Counted from the first letter of the stretch, positions 9,177 through 19,562 are shown. The stretch: DNA of 64,000 bases from Olleya sp. Hel_I_94 (GCF_007827365.1 NZ_VISI01000002.1:2547001-2611000); one strand, 5' to 3'. Notes: generated from the sequence alone by a model not told the origin. Numbers and translations are program-made.

Positions 9177-10340
9177 ATGAGTAAAAAAGAAGTAAAATCA
9201 GTAGACTACGGTTTAGAAAAAATATTTGAAGGTGCACAAGATTTCTTGCCACTTTTAGGAACAGATTATGTAGAGTTTTATGTTGGTAACGCAAAACAAG
9301 CAGCGCATTTTTATAAAACAGCATTTGGTTTTCAATCTCATGCATACAGAGGGTTGGAAACAGGATCAAAAGATTCAGTAAGTTATGTGTTAAAGCAAGA
9401 CAAAATCCGTTTAGTATTAACAACACCATTAAACAGTAAGTCACCAATTAACGACCACATTGTAAAACATGGTGATGGTGTAAAAATTGTGGCATTATGG
9501 GTAGAAGATGCTAGAAAATCTTACGAAGAAACTACAAAACGTGGTGCAAAATCATACATGGAACCAGTCGTTGAAAAAGACGAATTTGGTGAAGTAATAA
9601 GAGCTGGAATTTATACTTACGGAGAAACAGTACACATGTTTGTAGAGCGTAAAAACTACAATGGACAATTTTTACCAGGATTTGTAGAGTGGAAAAGCGA
9701 CTATAATCCAGAGCCAGTTGGATTAAAATACATTGACCACATGGTTGGTAATGTAGGTTGGGGAGAGATGAATACTTGGGTAAAATGGTATGAAGACGTT
9801 ATGGGATTTGTTAATTTCTTATCTTTTGATGACAAGCAAATCCATACAGAATATTCTGCTTTAATGTCCAAAGTAATGAGTAATGGTAATGGACGTATCA
9901 AATTCCCAATTAACGAGCCTGCAAAAGCTGCAAAAAGATCTCAAATAGAGGAGTATTTAGACTTCTACGAAGGATCAGGAGTACAACACATTGCAGTAGC
10001 AACGGATGATATTATTAAAACAGTATCTCAGCTTAAAGCAAGAGGTATCGAGTTTTTACCACCACCACCACAAGCGTATTATGACGATATACCAAACCGT
10101 TTAGGTGTGCATATGGAAATGATGAAAGAAGATATCAGTGAGCTTCAAAAGTTATCAATTATGATTGATGCAGATGAGGAAGGCTATTTACTTCAAATTT
10201 TCACAAAACCAGTAGAAGATAGACCAACACTGTTTTTCGAAATCATACAGCGTATGGGAGCACAAGGTTTTGGGGCAGGAAACTTTAAAGCGTTGTTTGA
10301 ATCTATTGAAAGAGAGCAAGCTAAACGAGGAACACTTTAA
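9177..10340 (+). CDS. hppD: 4-hydroxyphenylpyruvate dioxygenase
   Basis: Fe(II) dioxygenase converting 4-hydroxyphenylpyruvate to homogentisate, the substrate of the upstream hmgA product. It has two VOC-fold halves (residues about 20-160 and 180-370). The iron ligands are visible as YIDHMVGNV, GVQHIAVATDDI and the Glu in LFFEIIQRMG. The C-terminal helix GAGNFKALFESIEREQ closes the active site. The 387-residue length is typical. An intrinsic terminator follows within about 25 bases of the stop, so hmgA-hppD form a unit separate from the DUF3108 gene. Confidence 0.96.
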   Translation: MSKKEVKSVDYGLEKIFEGAQDFLPLLGTDYVEFYVGNAKQAAHFYKTAFGFQSHAYRGLETGSKDSVSYVLKQDKIRLVLTTPLNSKSPINDHIVKHGDGVKIVALWVEDARKSYEETTKRGAKSYMEPVVEKDEFGEVIRAGIYTYGETVHMFVERKNYNGQFLPGFVEWKSDYNPEPVGLKYIDHMVGNVGWGEMNTWVKWYEDVMGFVNFLSFDDKQIHTEYSALMSKVMSNGNGRIKFPINEPAKAAKRSQIEEYLDFYEGSGVQHIAVATDDIIKTVSQLKARGIEFLPPPPQAYYDDIPNRLGVHMEMMKEDISELQKLSIMIDADEEGYLLQIFTKPVEDRPTLFFEIIQRMGAQGFGAGNFKALFESIEREQAKRGTL

Positions 10341-10362
10341 CAAAATTTTATAGTTTAGTAAC

Positions 10363-10399
10363 AAAAAAATGCCATCAAATACTCAGATGGCATTTTTTT
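10363..10399 (+). terminator. Rho-independent terminator after hppD
   Basis: Stem ATGCCATC / GATGGCAT with loop AAATACTCA, flanked by seven A and seven T. It is therefore potentially bidirectional. It ends the hmgA-hppD transcript. Confidence 0.85.
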
Positions 10400-10484
10400 G
10401 TTTTATACTTTTGGAATAGTAATTGTATTATAAGTTATAATATAATCTGTAACTTAAAAATTAAGTTATATAATTACAATAGTT

Positions 10485-11267
10485 ATGAAAAAACAAATAC
10501 TTATAATATTAGCAATATTTACCGCTAGCATGTCTTTTGCTTTCCAACAAGAACCTGCTTTTAAAGATGGCGAATGGTTTAAATTTAAAATGAGCTATAG
10601 TGGTTGGATGAAAGCTGGTAACGCTACCCTTCAAGTAAAGGAAACTACACTTAACGGAAAACCAGTATTTCATGTCGTTGGAAAAGGTTGGACAACCGGA
10701 ATGATTAAATGGTTTTTTAAAGTAGAGGATCGTTACGAAAGCTATTTTGATAAAAACACAATTTTGCCTTACAAGTTTATCAGAGATATTGATGAAGGTG
10801 GACACAAAAAAAATATCGAAATCGAGTTTGATCAAGCCAATAAAAAAGCGCTAGTTTATAACAAAAAACACGATACAAAAAAGACACTTACAACAAAGCC
10901 AAATGTACAAGATATGGTGTCTACGTTTTATTATTTAAGAAATAAATTAGATACAAGTACACTTAAAGTTGGTGACGAAATTAAATTGGATATGTTTTTT
11001 GACGAAGAGAACTATGGTTTTAAGCTAAAATTTTTAGGAAAAGAAAATCTAAGTACAAACTTTGGAACTGTTGAAACACTTATGTTTAGACCATATGTAA
11101 TGGCTGGACGTGTTTTTAAAGAAGAAGAAAGTTTAACGCTTTGGGTGTCTAATGATAAAAATAAAATACCTTTACGTATTAAAGCAGATTTAGCTGTGGG
11201 ATCGTTAAGAGCAGATTTAGAAGCCTATAAAGGATTAAAGCACAGCTTCAAAATTATTGTAGACTAA
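10485..11267 (+). CDS. DUF3108 domain-containing secreted protein
   Basis: Exported protein of unknown function with a signal peptide to about residue 19 (TASMSFAF). The rest matches the DUF3108 pattern: an early FKDGEWFKFKMSYSGWMKAGNATL, the central WFFKVEDRYESYFD, and a later VQDMVSTFYYLRN. All are beta-rich, as expected for a periplasmic beta-sandwich or barrel. The gene lies 7 bases before the tryptophan-dioxygenase-family gene, so it probably heads the operon to pgi. The upstream spacer has a short inverted repeat (10451-10467) but no good TAnnTTTG box. Confidence 0.8.
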   Translation: MKKQILIILAIFTASMSFAFQQEPAFKDGEWFKFKMSYSGWMKAGNATLQVKETTLNGKPVFHVVGKGWTTGMIKWFFKVEDRYESYFDKNTILPYKFIRDIDEGGHKKNIEIEFDQANKKALVYNKKHDTKKTLTTKPNVQDMVSTFYYLRNKLDTSTLKVGDEIKLDMFFDEENYGFKLKFLGKENLSTNFGTVETLMFRPYVMAGRVFKEEESLTLWVSNDKNKIPLRIKADLAVGSLRADLEAYKGLKHSFKIIVD

Positions 11268-11274
11268 TTAAAGC

Positions 11275-12198
11275 ATGAGTGTAGACCAAAAAATAACCAA
11301 CCAGTTAGAAGATAAATATAACGCATTAGACCAAAATGTAAATACACATTTAGAGGGTTTATTGCATAGTAAGCCTATCGATTATTGGGACTACATTCAA
11401 ACAGATGCGCTTTTAAACTTACAAGTACAACGCACAACCTTGCCTGACGAAATGGTTTTTTTGATGTACCATCAGGTAAATGAGTTGTTGTTTAAAATGA
11501 TTTTGTGGGAGATTGATCAAGTCGCAAAAAAAGAAAATATAACAGCTTCTTTTTTTGAAACTAAAATCATGCGTATCAGTCGCTATTTTGATGTTTTAAC
11601 GTCTTCGTTTACAGTAATGAAAGATGGAATGGATGTAGAGCAATACAATAAATTTCGTAATTCGTTAACACCTGCAAGTGGTTTTCAGTCTGCACAATAT
11701 CGTAAAATTGAATTTGCTTCAACCGAGTTGATTAACCTTATTGACAATAGGTTTAGAGAAACTATAGATAGAAACACGTCTTTTGAGCATGCTTTTGAAC
11801 ATTTATATTGGCAAGCAGCAGGAAAGGATTATAAAACAGGCAAAAAAAGCTATACATTAACAGTTTTTGAAGCCAAATACAAAGACGAATTTATTAGATT
11901 TGCAGAATTCTATAACACACATAACTTGTGGACAATCTTCAAAAGTTTACCACAAGATGTTAAAGAAGATAAAGATTTAATCAAAGCAATGCGTCATTAC
12001 GATTACACAGTAAATATTACTTGGGTAATGGCACATTATAACACTGCAAATCACTATTTAAATATTGGTGGAAAAACTGCAGAAGCAACAGGAGGAAGTG
12101 AATGGGTAAAATACATGCATCCAAAGTATCAAAGACGAATATTTTTTCCAGATTTATGGAGCAAACAAGAATTACAAGATTGGGGCAAAAATGTTTAA
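11275..12198 (+). CDS. Tryptophan 2,3-dioxygenase family protein
   Basis: Heme dioxygenase family that opens the tryptophan indole ring to N-formylkynurenine. The family core is visible: DYIQTDALLNLQ, DEMVFLMYHQVNELLFKM and RRIFFPDLW near the end. A candidate heme-ligand His is in KYMHPKY, after ATGGSEW. At 307 residues it is near normal length. The canonical GTGG substrate loop is altered (ATGGSEW), so the substrate is not certain. No kynureninase or kynurenine formamidase gene is nearby. The M23 peptidase gene starts inside its last 43 bases. Confidence 0.82.
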   Translation: MSVDQKITNQLEDKYNALDQNVNTHLEGLLHSKPIDYWDYIQTDALLNLQVQRTTLPDEMVFLMYHQVNELLFKMILWEIDQVAKKENITASFFETKIMRISRYFDVLTSSFTVMKDGMDVEQYNKFRNSLTPASGFQSAQYRKIEFASTELINLIDNRFRETIDRNTSFEHAFEHLYWQAAGKDYKTGKKSYTLTVFEAKYKDEFIRFAEFYNTHNLWTIFKSLPQDVKEDKDLIKAMRHYDYTVNITWVMAHYNTANHYLNIGGKTAEATGGSEWVKYMHPKYQRRIFFPDLWSKQELQDWGKNV

Positions 12199-13475
12199 TA
12201 TTACTAGCTTTTGCTTTAGTAATAATTAGTTGTAAAAAAGAAGATAAAACACCAATAGATACTGTTTCGGTTATTGAACCTGAAGAGGTTTATGAGTTTG
12301 GTTTTAAACTTAACGATTATGTTGTTAAGCGTGATACCATTAGAAAAGGTGATAGCTTTGGCGAAATCCTGCAGCGCAACCAGATAGATTATTCTAAAAT
12401 ATTTCAAATAGCACAACAAACAAAGGATAGTTTTGATATTACACGATTGCAAATCGGAAAACCTTACACCTTGTTGTGTTCAAACGATTCGCTTCAACAA
12501 CCAAAATGTTTTATATATCAACCTACTAAAACGGACTATGTTGTAATCAATTTTCAAGATTCAATTCATGCCTATTCAAGTACTAAGCCTATAAAATTTG
12601 TAGAAAAAGAAGTCTCAGGTGTTATCGAGTCTAATATATCTGAAGCTTTTGCAAAGCAAGGTAAAAGTGTATTATTAGCTTATAAAATGTCTGATATTTA
12701 TGCTTGGACGATTGACTTTTTTAGACTTCAAAAAAACGATAAATTCAGATTAATTTATACCGAAAAATATATCGATGACAGTATTTATGCTGGAATTGAT
12801 AATATTAAGGCAGCATACTTTCAGCACAACGGAGAAGATTTTTATGCATTCGAATTCGAAACAGATACAGTTAAAGGGCTTAAAGATTATTTTACCGAAG
12901 ACGCAAAAAACTTAAGACGTGCCTTTTTAAAAGCACCTGTTGAGTATAAACGTATTTCTTCCAGATATAATTTAAACCGTAGAATTGCTTTGTATGGTAA
13001 TCGCGTAAGACCACACAAAGGGACGGATTTTGCAGCTAATATTGGTACACCAATTAGAGCAACCGCAAATGGGACTGTAATTGAGTCTGCAAAACGTGGC
13101 GGAAATGGTAACTATGTAAAAATTAAACACAACTCAACCTACAGTACGCAATACTTGCACATGAGTAAGCGTAAAGCTAAAGTAGGCGATTTTGTTAAAC
13201 AAGGAGATGTTATTGGTTATGTAGGTATGACAGGTAATACATCTGGACCACATGTCTGTTATCGTTTTTGGAAAAACGGAAAACAAGTAGATCCATTTAA
13301 ACAAAAATTACCAGAAGCCGAAGCGATTTCGGATAGCTTAAAAGCTAAATATTTAAAATTTGTAAAACCACTTAAAACACAATTAGATGGGATTGAATTT
13401 ATCCTTCCAATTGACGAAAATCAAATTTTAGATATCCAAGAAACGTCTAAAAACTCAATAACTTATACTAAGTAA
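12156..13475 (+). CDS. M23-family peptidoglycan metallopeptidase lipoprotein
   Basis: Zinc endopeptidase expected to cut peptidoglycan cross-bridges, anchored as a lipoprotein (lipobox VIISC, Cys26). The N-terminal half is a LysM/OapA-like periplasmic region with [12 protein letters not shown]. The LytM domain has HKGTD (H287, D291), QYLHMS (H335) and GPHVCYRFW (H366, C368). The usual HxH second histidine, a zinc ligand, is a cysteine here. I chose ATG 12156 because it leaves a short basic n-region before the lipobox; an earlier in-frame ATG at 12102 would give an unusually long leader. It overlaps the previous gene by 43 bases, and its TAA shares a base with the pgi ATG. Confidence 0.88.
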   Translation: MEQTRITRLGQKCLILLAFALVIISCKKEDKTPIDTVSVIEPEEVYEFGFKLNDYVVKRDTIRKGDSFGEILQRNQIDYSKIFQIAQQTKDSFDITRLQIGKPYTLLCSNDSLQQPKCFIYQPTKTDYVVINFQDSIHAYSSTKPIKFVEKEVSGVIESNISEAFAKQGKSVLLAYKMSDIYAWTIDFFRLQKNDKFRLIYTEKYIDDSIYAGIDNIKAAYFQHNGEDFYAFEFETDTVKGLKDYFTEDAKNLRRAFLKAPVEYKRISSRYNLNRRIALYGNRVRPHKGTDFAANIGTPIRATANGTVIESAKRGGNGNYVKIKHNSTYSTQYLHMSKRKAKVGDFVKQGDVIGYVGMTGNTSGPHVCYRFWKNGKQVDPFKQKLPEAEAISDSLKAKYLKFVKPLKTQLDGIEFILPIDENQILDIQETSKNSITYTK

Positions 13476-15118
13476 TGGCATTACCTTCAATCAACCCGAC
13501 GACCACTAAAGCTTGGAAAAAATTACAAGCACATTTTGAAAACGTAAAAGGTTTAGAAATGAAAGATTTGTTTGCTCAAAATAATGATAGAGCAAACCAA
13601 ATGGCCATTAATTGGGAAGATTTTTATGTAGACTATTCTAAAAACAGAATTACTTCTGAAACTATTAACTTACTACTAGAATTAGCAGAAGAAACAAAGT
13701 TAAAAGAAGCTATTCAGTCTCAGTTTTCTGGAGAAGTCATAAATAAAACGGAAGGTAGAGAGGTGTTGCACACTGCATTGCGTGCTAAAGCTACAGATAC
13801 TATTTTAGTTGAAGGCAAAAACGTTATGCCTGAGATTTTTGAAGTAAAACAAAAAATTGAAACATTCTCTAATCAAGTAATTTCTGGAGCACTAAAAGGA
13901 TATACAAATAAAGCCTTTACAGATATTGTAAATATTGGTATTGGTGGTAGTGATCTAGGACCAGCTATGGTTGTGGAGTCGCTTCAGTTTTATAAAAATC
14001 ATTTAACAACGCATTTTGTAAGTAACGTAGATGGTGATCATGTTAACCAAGTTTTAAAAACATTAAATCCAGAAACAACTTTATTTGTAATTGTATCTAA
14101 AACATTTACAACGCAAGAAACGTTATCTAATGCTAATACTATCAGAACTTGGTTTTTAGAGCATGCTAAACAAGAAGATGTTGCAAAACATTTTGTAGCA
14201 GTGTCGACTAATATTGAAAAGGTAAAGGCGTTTGGAATTGATCAAAATAATATCTTTCCAATGTGGAATTGGGTTGGTGGTCGTTTTTCGTTATGGAGTG
14301 CAGTTGGATTAACAATTAGCTTGTCGGTTGGCTACAAAAATTTTGATTCGCTTTTAGCTGGAGCAAATAAAATGGATACGCATTTTAAAAGCACAGACTT
14401 TGAACAAAACATTCCAGTAGTTTTAGCCTTATTAAGCATTTGGTATAATAATTTTTTTAATGCTGAAAGTGAAGCAGTAATACCGTACACACAATACTTA
14501 ACTCAGTTTGCAACGTACTTGCAGCAAGGTATTATGGAAAGTAATGGTAAAAGTGTTGATCGTAATGGTGATCTTGTTAATTACCAAACAGGAACATTAA
14601 TTTGGGGAGAACCAGGAACAAATTCGCAACATGCATTCTTTCAATTAATTCATCAAGGAACTAAATTAATTCCAGCAGATTTTATTGGTTTTGCACAGTC
14701 ACTGCATGGTAATCAAGATCATCAGGATAAATTAATGTCTAATTATTTTGCGCAAACAGAAGCTTTATTAAATGGTAAAACAAAAGCAGAAGTTGAAGCA
14801 GAATTTGAAGGTCAAAACCTTTCAGTAGAAAAAATAAAAGAATTAACACCATTTAAAGTATTTGAAGGTAATAAGCCAACAAATACCATCTTCATTAAAA
14901 AGCTTACGCCAGAAAGCTTAGGTAAGTTAATAGCTATGTATGAGCATAAAATATTTGTACAAGGAATAATCTGGAATATATATAGTTATGATCAGTTTGG
15001 AGTTGAGTTAGGAAAGCAACTGGCAAATAAAATTTTAAACGAGTTTGATAATCAGGCTTTTGATAATCATGACGGTTCCACGTTAAATTTGCTTAATCTC
15101 TACAAAAAATTAAGGTAA
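13475..15118 (+). CDS. pgi: Glucose-6-phosphate isomerase
   Basis: Glycolytic and gluconeogenic interconversion of glucose-6-phosphate and fructose-6-phosphate. The 547 residues show the signatures [11 protein letters not shown], the phosphate-binding [22 protein letters not shown], the catalytic-loop [11 protein letters not shown], and [18 protein letters not shown] near the end. The start is fixed by the TAATG overlap with the M23 peptidase gene. fbp (53868-54875), another gluconeogenic gene, lies elsewhere in the window. Confidence 0.97.
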   Translation: MALPSINPTTTKAWKKLQAHFENVKGLEMKDLFAQNNDRANQMAINWEDFYVDYSKNRITSETINLLLELAEETKLKEAIQSQFSGEVINKTEGREVLHTALRAKATDTILVEGKNVMPEIFEVKQKIETFSNQVISGALKGYTNKAFTDIVNIGIGGSDLGPAMVVESLQFYKNHLTTHFVSNVDGDHVNQVLKTLNPETTLFVIVSKTFTTQETLSNANTIRTWFLEHAKQEDVAKHFVAVSTNIEKVKAFGIDQNNIFPMWNWVGGRFSLWSAVGLTISLSVGYKNFDSLLAGANKMDTHFKSTDFEQNIPVVLALLSIWYNNFFNAESEAVIPYTQYLTQFATYLQQGIMESNGKSVDRNGDLVNYQTGTLIWGEPGTNSQHAFFQLIHQGTKLIPADFIGFAQSLHGNQDHQDKLMSNYFAQTEALLNGKTKAEVEAEFEGQNLSVEKIKELTPFKVFEGNKPTNTIFIKKLTPESLGKLIAMYEHKIFVQGIIWNIYSYDQFGVELGKQLANKILNEFDNQAFDNHDGSTLNLLNLYKKLR

Positions 15119-15241
15119 GCATTGTTAAAAACTTTGTTTATTGTTTGATTTGATTTGTATTACGTAGTACTAAAAAGTATACGTAAATTGCATTGTGTAA
15201 ATTTGTTAACATTAAGTTAATATTACAACTATAATTAGTCG

Positions 15242-15249
15242 TATTTTTG
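15242..15249 (+). promoter_or_regulatory. -7 promoter box TAttTTTG for the first TonB receptor
   Basis: Matches TAnnTTTG, followed by CAC, 38 bases before the ATG at 15287. An imperfect inverted repeat with the arms TTACGTA/TACGTAA lies upstream at 15160-15186 and could be an operator. Confidence 0.45.
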
Positions 15250-15286
15250 CACAAAATTTGAAACTAACAAATCATAATTAAACACA

Positions 15287-17818
15287 ATGAAAAACACAAT
15301 TAAAGTTATGTTTTTAGCAGTAACACTTATGTTTACTGCATTTACTATGGCTCAAAGTACTGTTACAGGAACAGTTATGGATGCCGATTTAAACTCACCA
15401 CTACCTACTGCTAGTGTTGTAGAGAAGGGTACTACAAATGGAACTACTTCTGATTTTGATGGAAATTTTACTTTAAAAACTAAATCGCCTTCTGGAGTTA
15501 TCGAAATTTCTTATGTTGGTTATGGTACAATTAGTATGCCATTCAACGGAGATACTAACTTAGGGAATGTATCTTTAAGTTCAGGTAATTCTTTGGATGA
15601 AATTATGATTATTGCATCTGTAGCAGTTGACAGAAAAACACCAGTTGCAGTGTCTACAATTAAAGCTAAAGATATTGAGCTAAAATTAGGAACTCAAGAA
15701 TTTCCAGAAATATTAAAATCTACACCAGGAGTTTATGTAACTAAGCAAGGTGGTGGTTATGGAGATAGTAGAATTAACCTTAGAGGATTTAACTCAGAAA
15801 ACGTTGCTGTAATGATTAACGGTGTTCCAGTTAACGATATGGAAAATGGAGCTGTTTATTGGAGTAACTGGGCAGGTTTAGGTGATGTAACATCTACTAT
15901 GCAAGTACAAAGAGGTTTAGGAGCATCTAAAGTAGCAGTAGCTTCTGTTGGAGGTACAATTAATATTATTACTAAAACTACTGACGCTGAAGAAGGTGGA
16001 AGTTTTGGTACAAGTATCGCTAATGATGGATATTTCAAATACGGAATGACATATTCAACAGGTTTAAGCGATAAAGGTTTTGCAGCAACAGTTAGTGCTT
16101 CAAAAATTTCAGGTGATGGTTATGTTGACGGAACAGAGTTTTCAGGATATAATTATTTTCTTAGTTTATCACAACAAATAAACGAAGCTCACAGATTATC
16201 ATTTACAGCTTTTGGTTCTCAACAAGAACACGGTCAACGTTTTAATCGTTCTACAATTGAAGAATTACAAGATACAGATTCAGGACCGCAAAAAGCAAAT
16301 AGAGATTGGGGTTATAAAAACGGAGAAGTTTATCACCAATCGTATAACTTTTACCACAAACCACAAATGTCCATAAATCACTTATGGAATATAGATGATA
16401 ATTCAGCTTTATCTACAGCAGTATATGCTTCTTTTGGTTCTGGTGGAGGACGTAGAGATGAAGGATCTAAAATTGGATCTGATGATTACAGAATTGGTAC
16501 TTCAGGTTTACAACCTATCGATTTTGATAAAATAGTTGCAGAAAATCAAGCTAATGGAGTAAATGGTTCTAGTGATATTATTTCTTCTTCTAGAAACTCT
16601 CACGAATGGTATGGTGTATTATCCACGTATAAAACATCTATCAATGATAAATTAACATTATCAGGAGGTTTAGACGCACGTTATTATGTTGGATCACACT
16701 GGTACCAAGTGGATGATTTATTAGGAGGTCAATTTTTCTTAGATAATGAGACGGATACATTTGCTTTTGGACAACCACTTAAAGTAGGAGATAGATATAA
16801 TAAAGATTACGACGGTGTTGTTAATAGATATGGTTTGTTTGCACAAGCAGAATATCAAGTTTCTGAGAAATTAAATGTGTTTATGGCTGGAGATATTTCT
16901 AACAGTAACTATAAGCAAAGAGAATACATGAACAATACTATATTTGGTAGCAGAGAGTCTGATGCAGTTGATTTTTCTGGTTATGGTATTAAAGGAGGTG
17001 GTAACTATAACTTAGACATAAACAATAATGTTTTTGTAAATGTTGGTTATTTCTCTAAAGCGCCATTTTTAGATGATGTATTTTTAGATGAAGATGGAAT
17101 TGTTCCAAATGGAGGAGCAGTAAACGAAAAAGTATTTAGTGCAGAGTTAGGTTACGGTTTCCGTAGCGAGAAATTTAGTGCAAACGTAAACGTGTACCAT
17201 ACTAAATGGTTAGACAAATCTCTTAACGGTTCAATTGGTACTGGAGATAACTTATTTTTCTACAACTTACAAGGGATCGATGCTTTACACCAAGGTGTTG
17301 AGGTTGATTTTAGATATAAAGCAAATGACAATATTACTTTAACAGGTATGGCTTCTTTAGGAGATTGGCAATGGAAAAGTAATGTATCAGCAATTATTAG
17401 AGATCAAGCAGGAGATGCAATTGACGTTGTAGAAGTTGTTGCAGATGGAATTAAAGTAGGTGATGCTGCTCAAACTACATTCGCTTTAGGTTTAGATTAT
17501 AAATTAGCTCAAAAATCTAATATTTATGTTGATTATAACTTTGCAGGTGACAACTATGCTTCTTATGATGTAACAAACAGAGGGAGTGCAGATTTACCAG
17601 ATGTATGGGAAGTGCCTGATTTTGGATTATTTGATGTTGGTTTAAAACATGGTTTTGCAATCGGATCTTTTGATGCAACTTTAATAGGAAAAGTAAATAA
17701 TGTTTTCAATACAGAGTATGTTTCTGATGCTAATGACATCGATGGTACTGCTTTAAAAGCTCAAGTATATTATGGAGCTGGTAGAACTTACAGTGTAGCA
17801 TTAAAAGTTAATTTTTAA
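15287..17818 (+). CDS. TonB-dependent receptor with carboxypeptidase-regulatory-like N-domain (first of two)
   Basis: Outer-membrane active transporter, 843 residues. A signal peptide ends near residue 22 (TMAQ). A beta-sandwich CarboxypepD_reg-like domain follows to about 105 (SDFDGNFTLK, ISYVGYG). The plug is at about 115-230 (INLRGFNSENVAVMINGVPV, GGTINIITK), then a barrel ends in KVNF. It lacks the longer size of a SusC protein, and no SusD-like partner follows. Instead a lipoprotein with a choice-of-anchor-J-like region is encoded 12 bases downstream. The substrate is unknown. The nearby secreted EEP-family nuclease and a second receptor pair suggest uptake of a nucleic-acid- or phosphate-related ligand, which is inference. 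Confidence 0.92.
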   Translation: MKNTIKVMFLAVTLMFTAFTMAQSTVTGTVMDADLNSPLPTASVVEKGTTNGTTSDFDGNFTLKTKSPSGVIEISYVGYGTISMPFNGDTNLGNVSLSSGNSLDEIMIIASVAVDRKTPVAVSTIKAKDIELKLGTQEFPEILKSTPGVYVTKQGGGYGDSRINLRGFNSENVAVMINGVPVNDMENGAVYWSNWAGLGDVTSTMQVQRGLGASKVAVASVGGTINIITKTTDAEEGGSFGTSIANDGYFKYGMTYSTGLSDKGFAATVSASKISGDGYVDGTEFSGYNYFLSLSQQINEAHRLSFTAFGSQQEHGQRFNRSTIEELQDTDSGPQKANRDWGYKNGEVYHQSYNFYHKPQMSINHLWNIDDNSALSTAVYASFGSGGGRRDEGSKIGSDDYRIGTSGLQPIDFDKIVAENQANGVNGSSDIISSSRNSHEWYGVLSTYKTSINDKLTLSGGLDARYYVGSHWYQVDDLLGGQFFLDNETDTFAFGQPLKVGDRYNKDYDGVVNRYGLFAQAEYQVSEKLNVFMAGDISNSNYKQREYMNNTIFGSRESDAVDFSGYGIKGGGNYNLDINNNVFVNVGYFSKAPFLDDVFLDEDGIVPNGGAVNEKVFSAELGYGFRSEKFSANVNVYHTKWLDKSLNGSIGTGDNLFFYNLQGIDALHQGVEVDFRYKANDNITLTGMASLGDWQWKSNVSAIIRDQAGDAIDVVEVVADGIKVGDAAQTTFALGLDYKLAQKSNIYVDYNFAGDNYASYDVTNRGSADLPDVWEVPDFGLFDVGLKHGFAIGSFDATLIGKVNNVFNTEYVSDANDIDGTALKAQVYYGAGRTYSVALKVNF

Positions 17819-17830
17819 AAAATATTTAAA

Positions 17831-19501
17831 ATGAAAAGAATAATTTATTGTTTAGCAATTTTAGGGATAACCTTAGTGGGTTGTAACCCTATTGAAGACA
17901 TCTATAATGACTTAGATGCATCAGCAGATCCAATTCAAGGATCAGAATCTTACACACTTACAAGTGATGATTATGATGAGTTAGAATTAGGTTTTGGTAG
18001 TTTTAATTCTGTTGAGGAAGCTAAAGCGCTTTTGCCGGATTTTTTAGCTAATAAATATCCATTTTGGGGTCAAGGATCTTCAGTTTTAGTTGGATACCAA
18101 TTATATGTTGGAAACGCTGAAGGTGTTTCTGATTTAACTAATTCTGATATTTACCAATTAACTAATTCTGATTATGCAACTACAGGTAGTGATGCTTTTG
18201 GATTCTACCCAAATGTAAATGCAACATCTCAAATTCCTGATGTATTAACTGCTCAAATCACTGCTCCTACTGAAGGACAAGTAGTTTTAGCAAAATACAA
18301 GCAGTATACTGAAAACCCAGTTGTTGGTTTAGCTAACTTAGTAGAGTATAACTTTGCAGGTAGTTTTGAAGGATGGACAATTGTTGAAGAAACTGGAGCA
18401 GACGATGTTTGGACATCTTCAACAGGATACCTTCAAGGAAATGGTTATTTTGGATCAGCAGTAACAAATGAAGAGTGGATTGTTTCTCCTTCAGTGGACT
18501 TAACTGACGAGAGTGATCTTAAATTTCAAATTACACAAGAACTTGATTTTGCAGATGATGCTTCACTAGTTAAAATTTTAGTGTCTACAGATTACACAGG
18601 AGATGTATTAACTGCTACTTGGGATGAGATTACATTAGCAAATCCTGCTACTGGTGATATGGCTGCTTCAGAAGATTACGATTTTTCTGCTTACGATGGT
18701 CAAGTTATTAATGTAGCTTTAAAATATGAGTCTATAGGTGATGATCCTGCAACGACTACAGTTGATGAAGGTGACGCTGGAAGATGGAGAATCTCTAACA
18801 TAGCTATTAAAACTCTAGGAGCAACAGGTACAACAAATTCTAAAGGAGAATACTTTATGTACTCAGGTGGTACATGGGTAGCAATGGAAGGTGTTTATTA
18901 CTTAAGTTCTGCAGATTATGACGCAATGGGTACAGCTTCTGGACAACCAGGTGAGTATAATAACTTTAGTAGTTCATTATCTCCAAACTCTTATTTACCA
19001 ACGTTCTTAGATTTAAATTTCCCTTACGGTCAAGAGGATGAGGAGTTATTTATTGTTTACGATTATTTCTCTAGTTCTTCAGGAGCACAAAGAAGAGGTA
19101 ACTTATACACTGTAGTTAATGGCGAGTTTGAAGCTCATCAATCTACTATATCTACAACGCTTCAGTTTGGATTTGATAACGGTCTTTGGGTACCAGATAA
19201 TACAATTAGATATACTTTAGCTGCTGAAGATTACGTTACTATAGCATCTGCTTTAGAGGCGGATTATCCAACAGCAACTGCAAGTATGTTAAACTATGGG
19301 AATATGGACAGAAGAGTTGGTAACAGTGCAGAATGGACAAACCCAATGGTACTTGAAGCAGTAGCTGTGGTGTTAAACCAAATGGATCCTTCTGCTGCTG
19401 AAGAGCAAAAGTATGTTGTGACTATAGAAGTTTACAATGGTAGTAATACTACTGAAGACTTTGCAGTTATTAAAATGGGAGGAATTTGGGTATACCAATA
19501 G
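17831..19501 (+). CDS. Surface lipoprotein with choice-of-anchor-J-like (DUF5017-like) region
   Basis: Lipoprotein with signal LAILGITLVGC (Cys18). An N-terminal region of about 150 residues precedes a jelly-roll-like segment of about 172-335 (SFEGWTIVEE, TNEEWIVSPSVDL, VSTDYTGD, GRWRISNIAIK). The C-terminal part repeats a motif resembling an earlier one: SYTLTSDDYDELELG near the N-terminus and RYTLAAEDYVTIASAL near the C-terminus. This suggests internal duplication. It is co-transcribed with the receptor 12 bases upstream and probably supplies its ligand-binding partner at the surface. A terminator follows. Confidence 0.78.
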   Translation: MKRIIYCLAILGITLVGCNPIEDIYNDLDASADPIQGSESYTLTSDDYDELELGFGSFNSVEEAKALLPDFLANKYPFWGQGSSVLVGYQLYVGNAEGVSDLTNSDIYQLTNSDYATTGSDAFGFYPNVNATSQIPDVLTAQITAPTEGQVVLAKYKQYTENPVVGLANLVEYNFAGSFEGWTIVEETGADDVWTSSTGYLQGNGYFGSAVTNEEWIVSPSVDLTDESDLKFQITQELDFADDASLVKILVSTDYTGDVLTATWDEITLANPATGDMAASEDYDFSAYDGQVINVALKYESIGDDPATTTVDEGDAGRWRISNIAIKTLGATGTTNSKGEYFMYSGGTWVAMEGVYYLSSADYDAMGTASGQPGEYNNFSSSLSPNSYLPTFLDLNFPYGQEDEELFIVYDYFSSSSGAQRRGNLYTVVNGEFEAHQSTISTTLQFGFDNGLWVPDNTIRYTLAAEDYVTIASALEADYPTATASMLNYGNMDRRVGNSAEWTNPMVLEAVAVVLNQMDPSAAEEQKYVVTIEVYNGSNTTEDFAVIKMGGIWVYQ

Positions 19502-19531
19502 ATTTCTAATTTATAACACATAATAAATTTT

Positions 19532-19562
19532 AAAAGCCTCTTCAATTGAAGAGGCTTTTTTT
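19532..19562 (+). terminator. Rho-independent terminator after the first receptor/lipoprotein pair
   Basis: AAAAGCCTCTTC / GAAGAGGCTTTTT with an AATT loop, followed by more T residues. It ends the 15287-19501 unit. Confidence 0.85.

Noticed and set aside
12102..12155. ATG 12102 as start of the M23 lipoprotein
   Set aside because: It would place 18 polar residues before the signal peptide and increase the overlap with the tryptophan-dioxygenase-family gene to 97 bases. ATG 12156 gives a normal lipoprotein leader.
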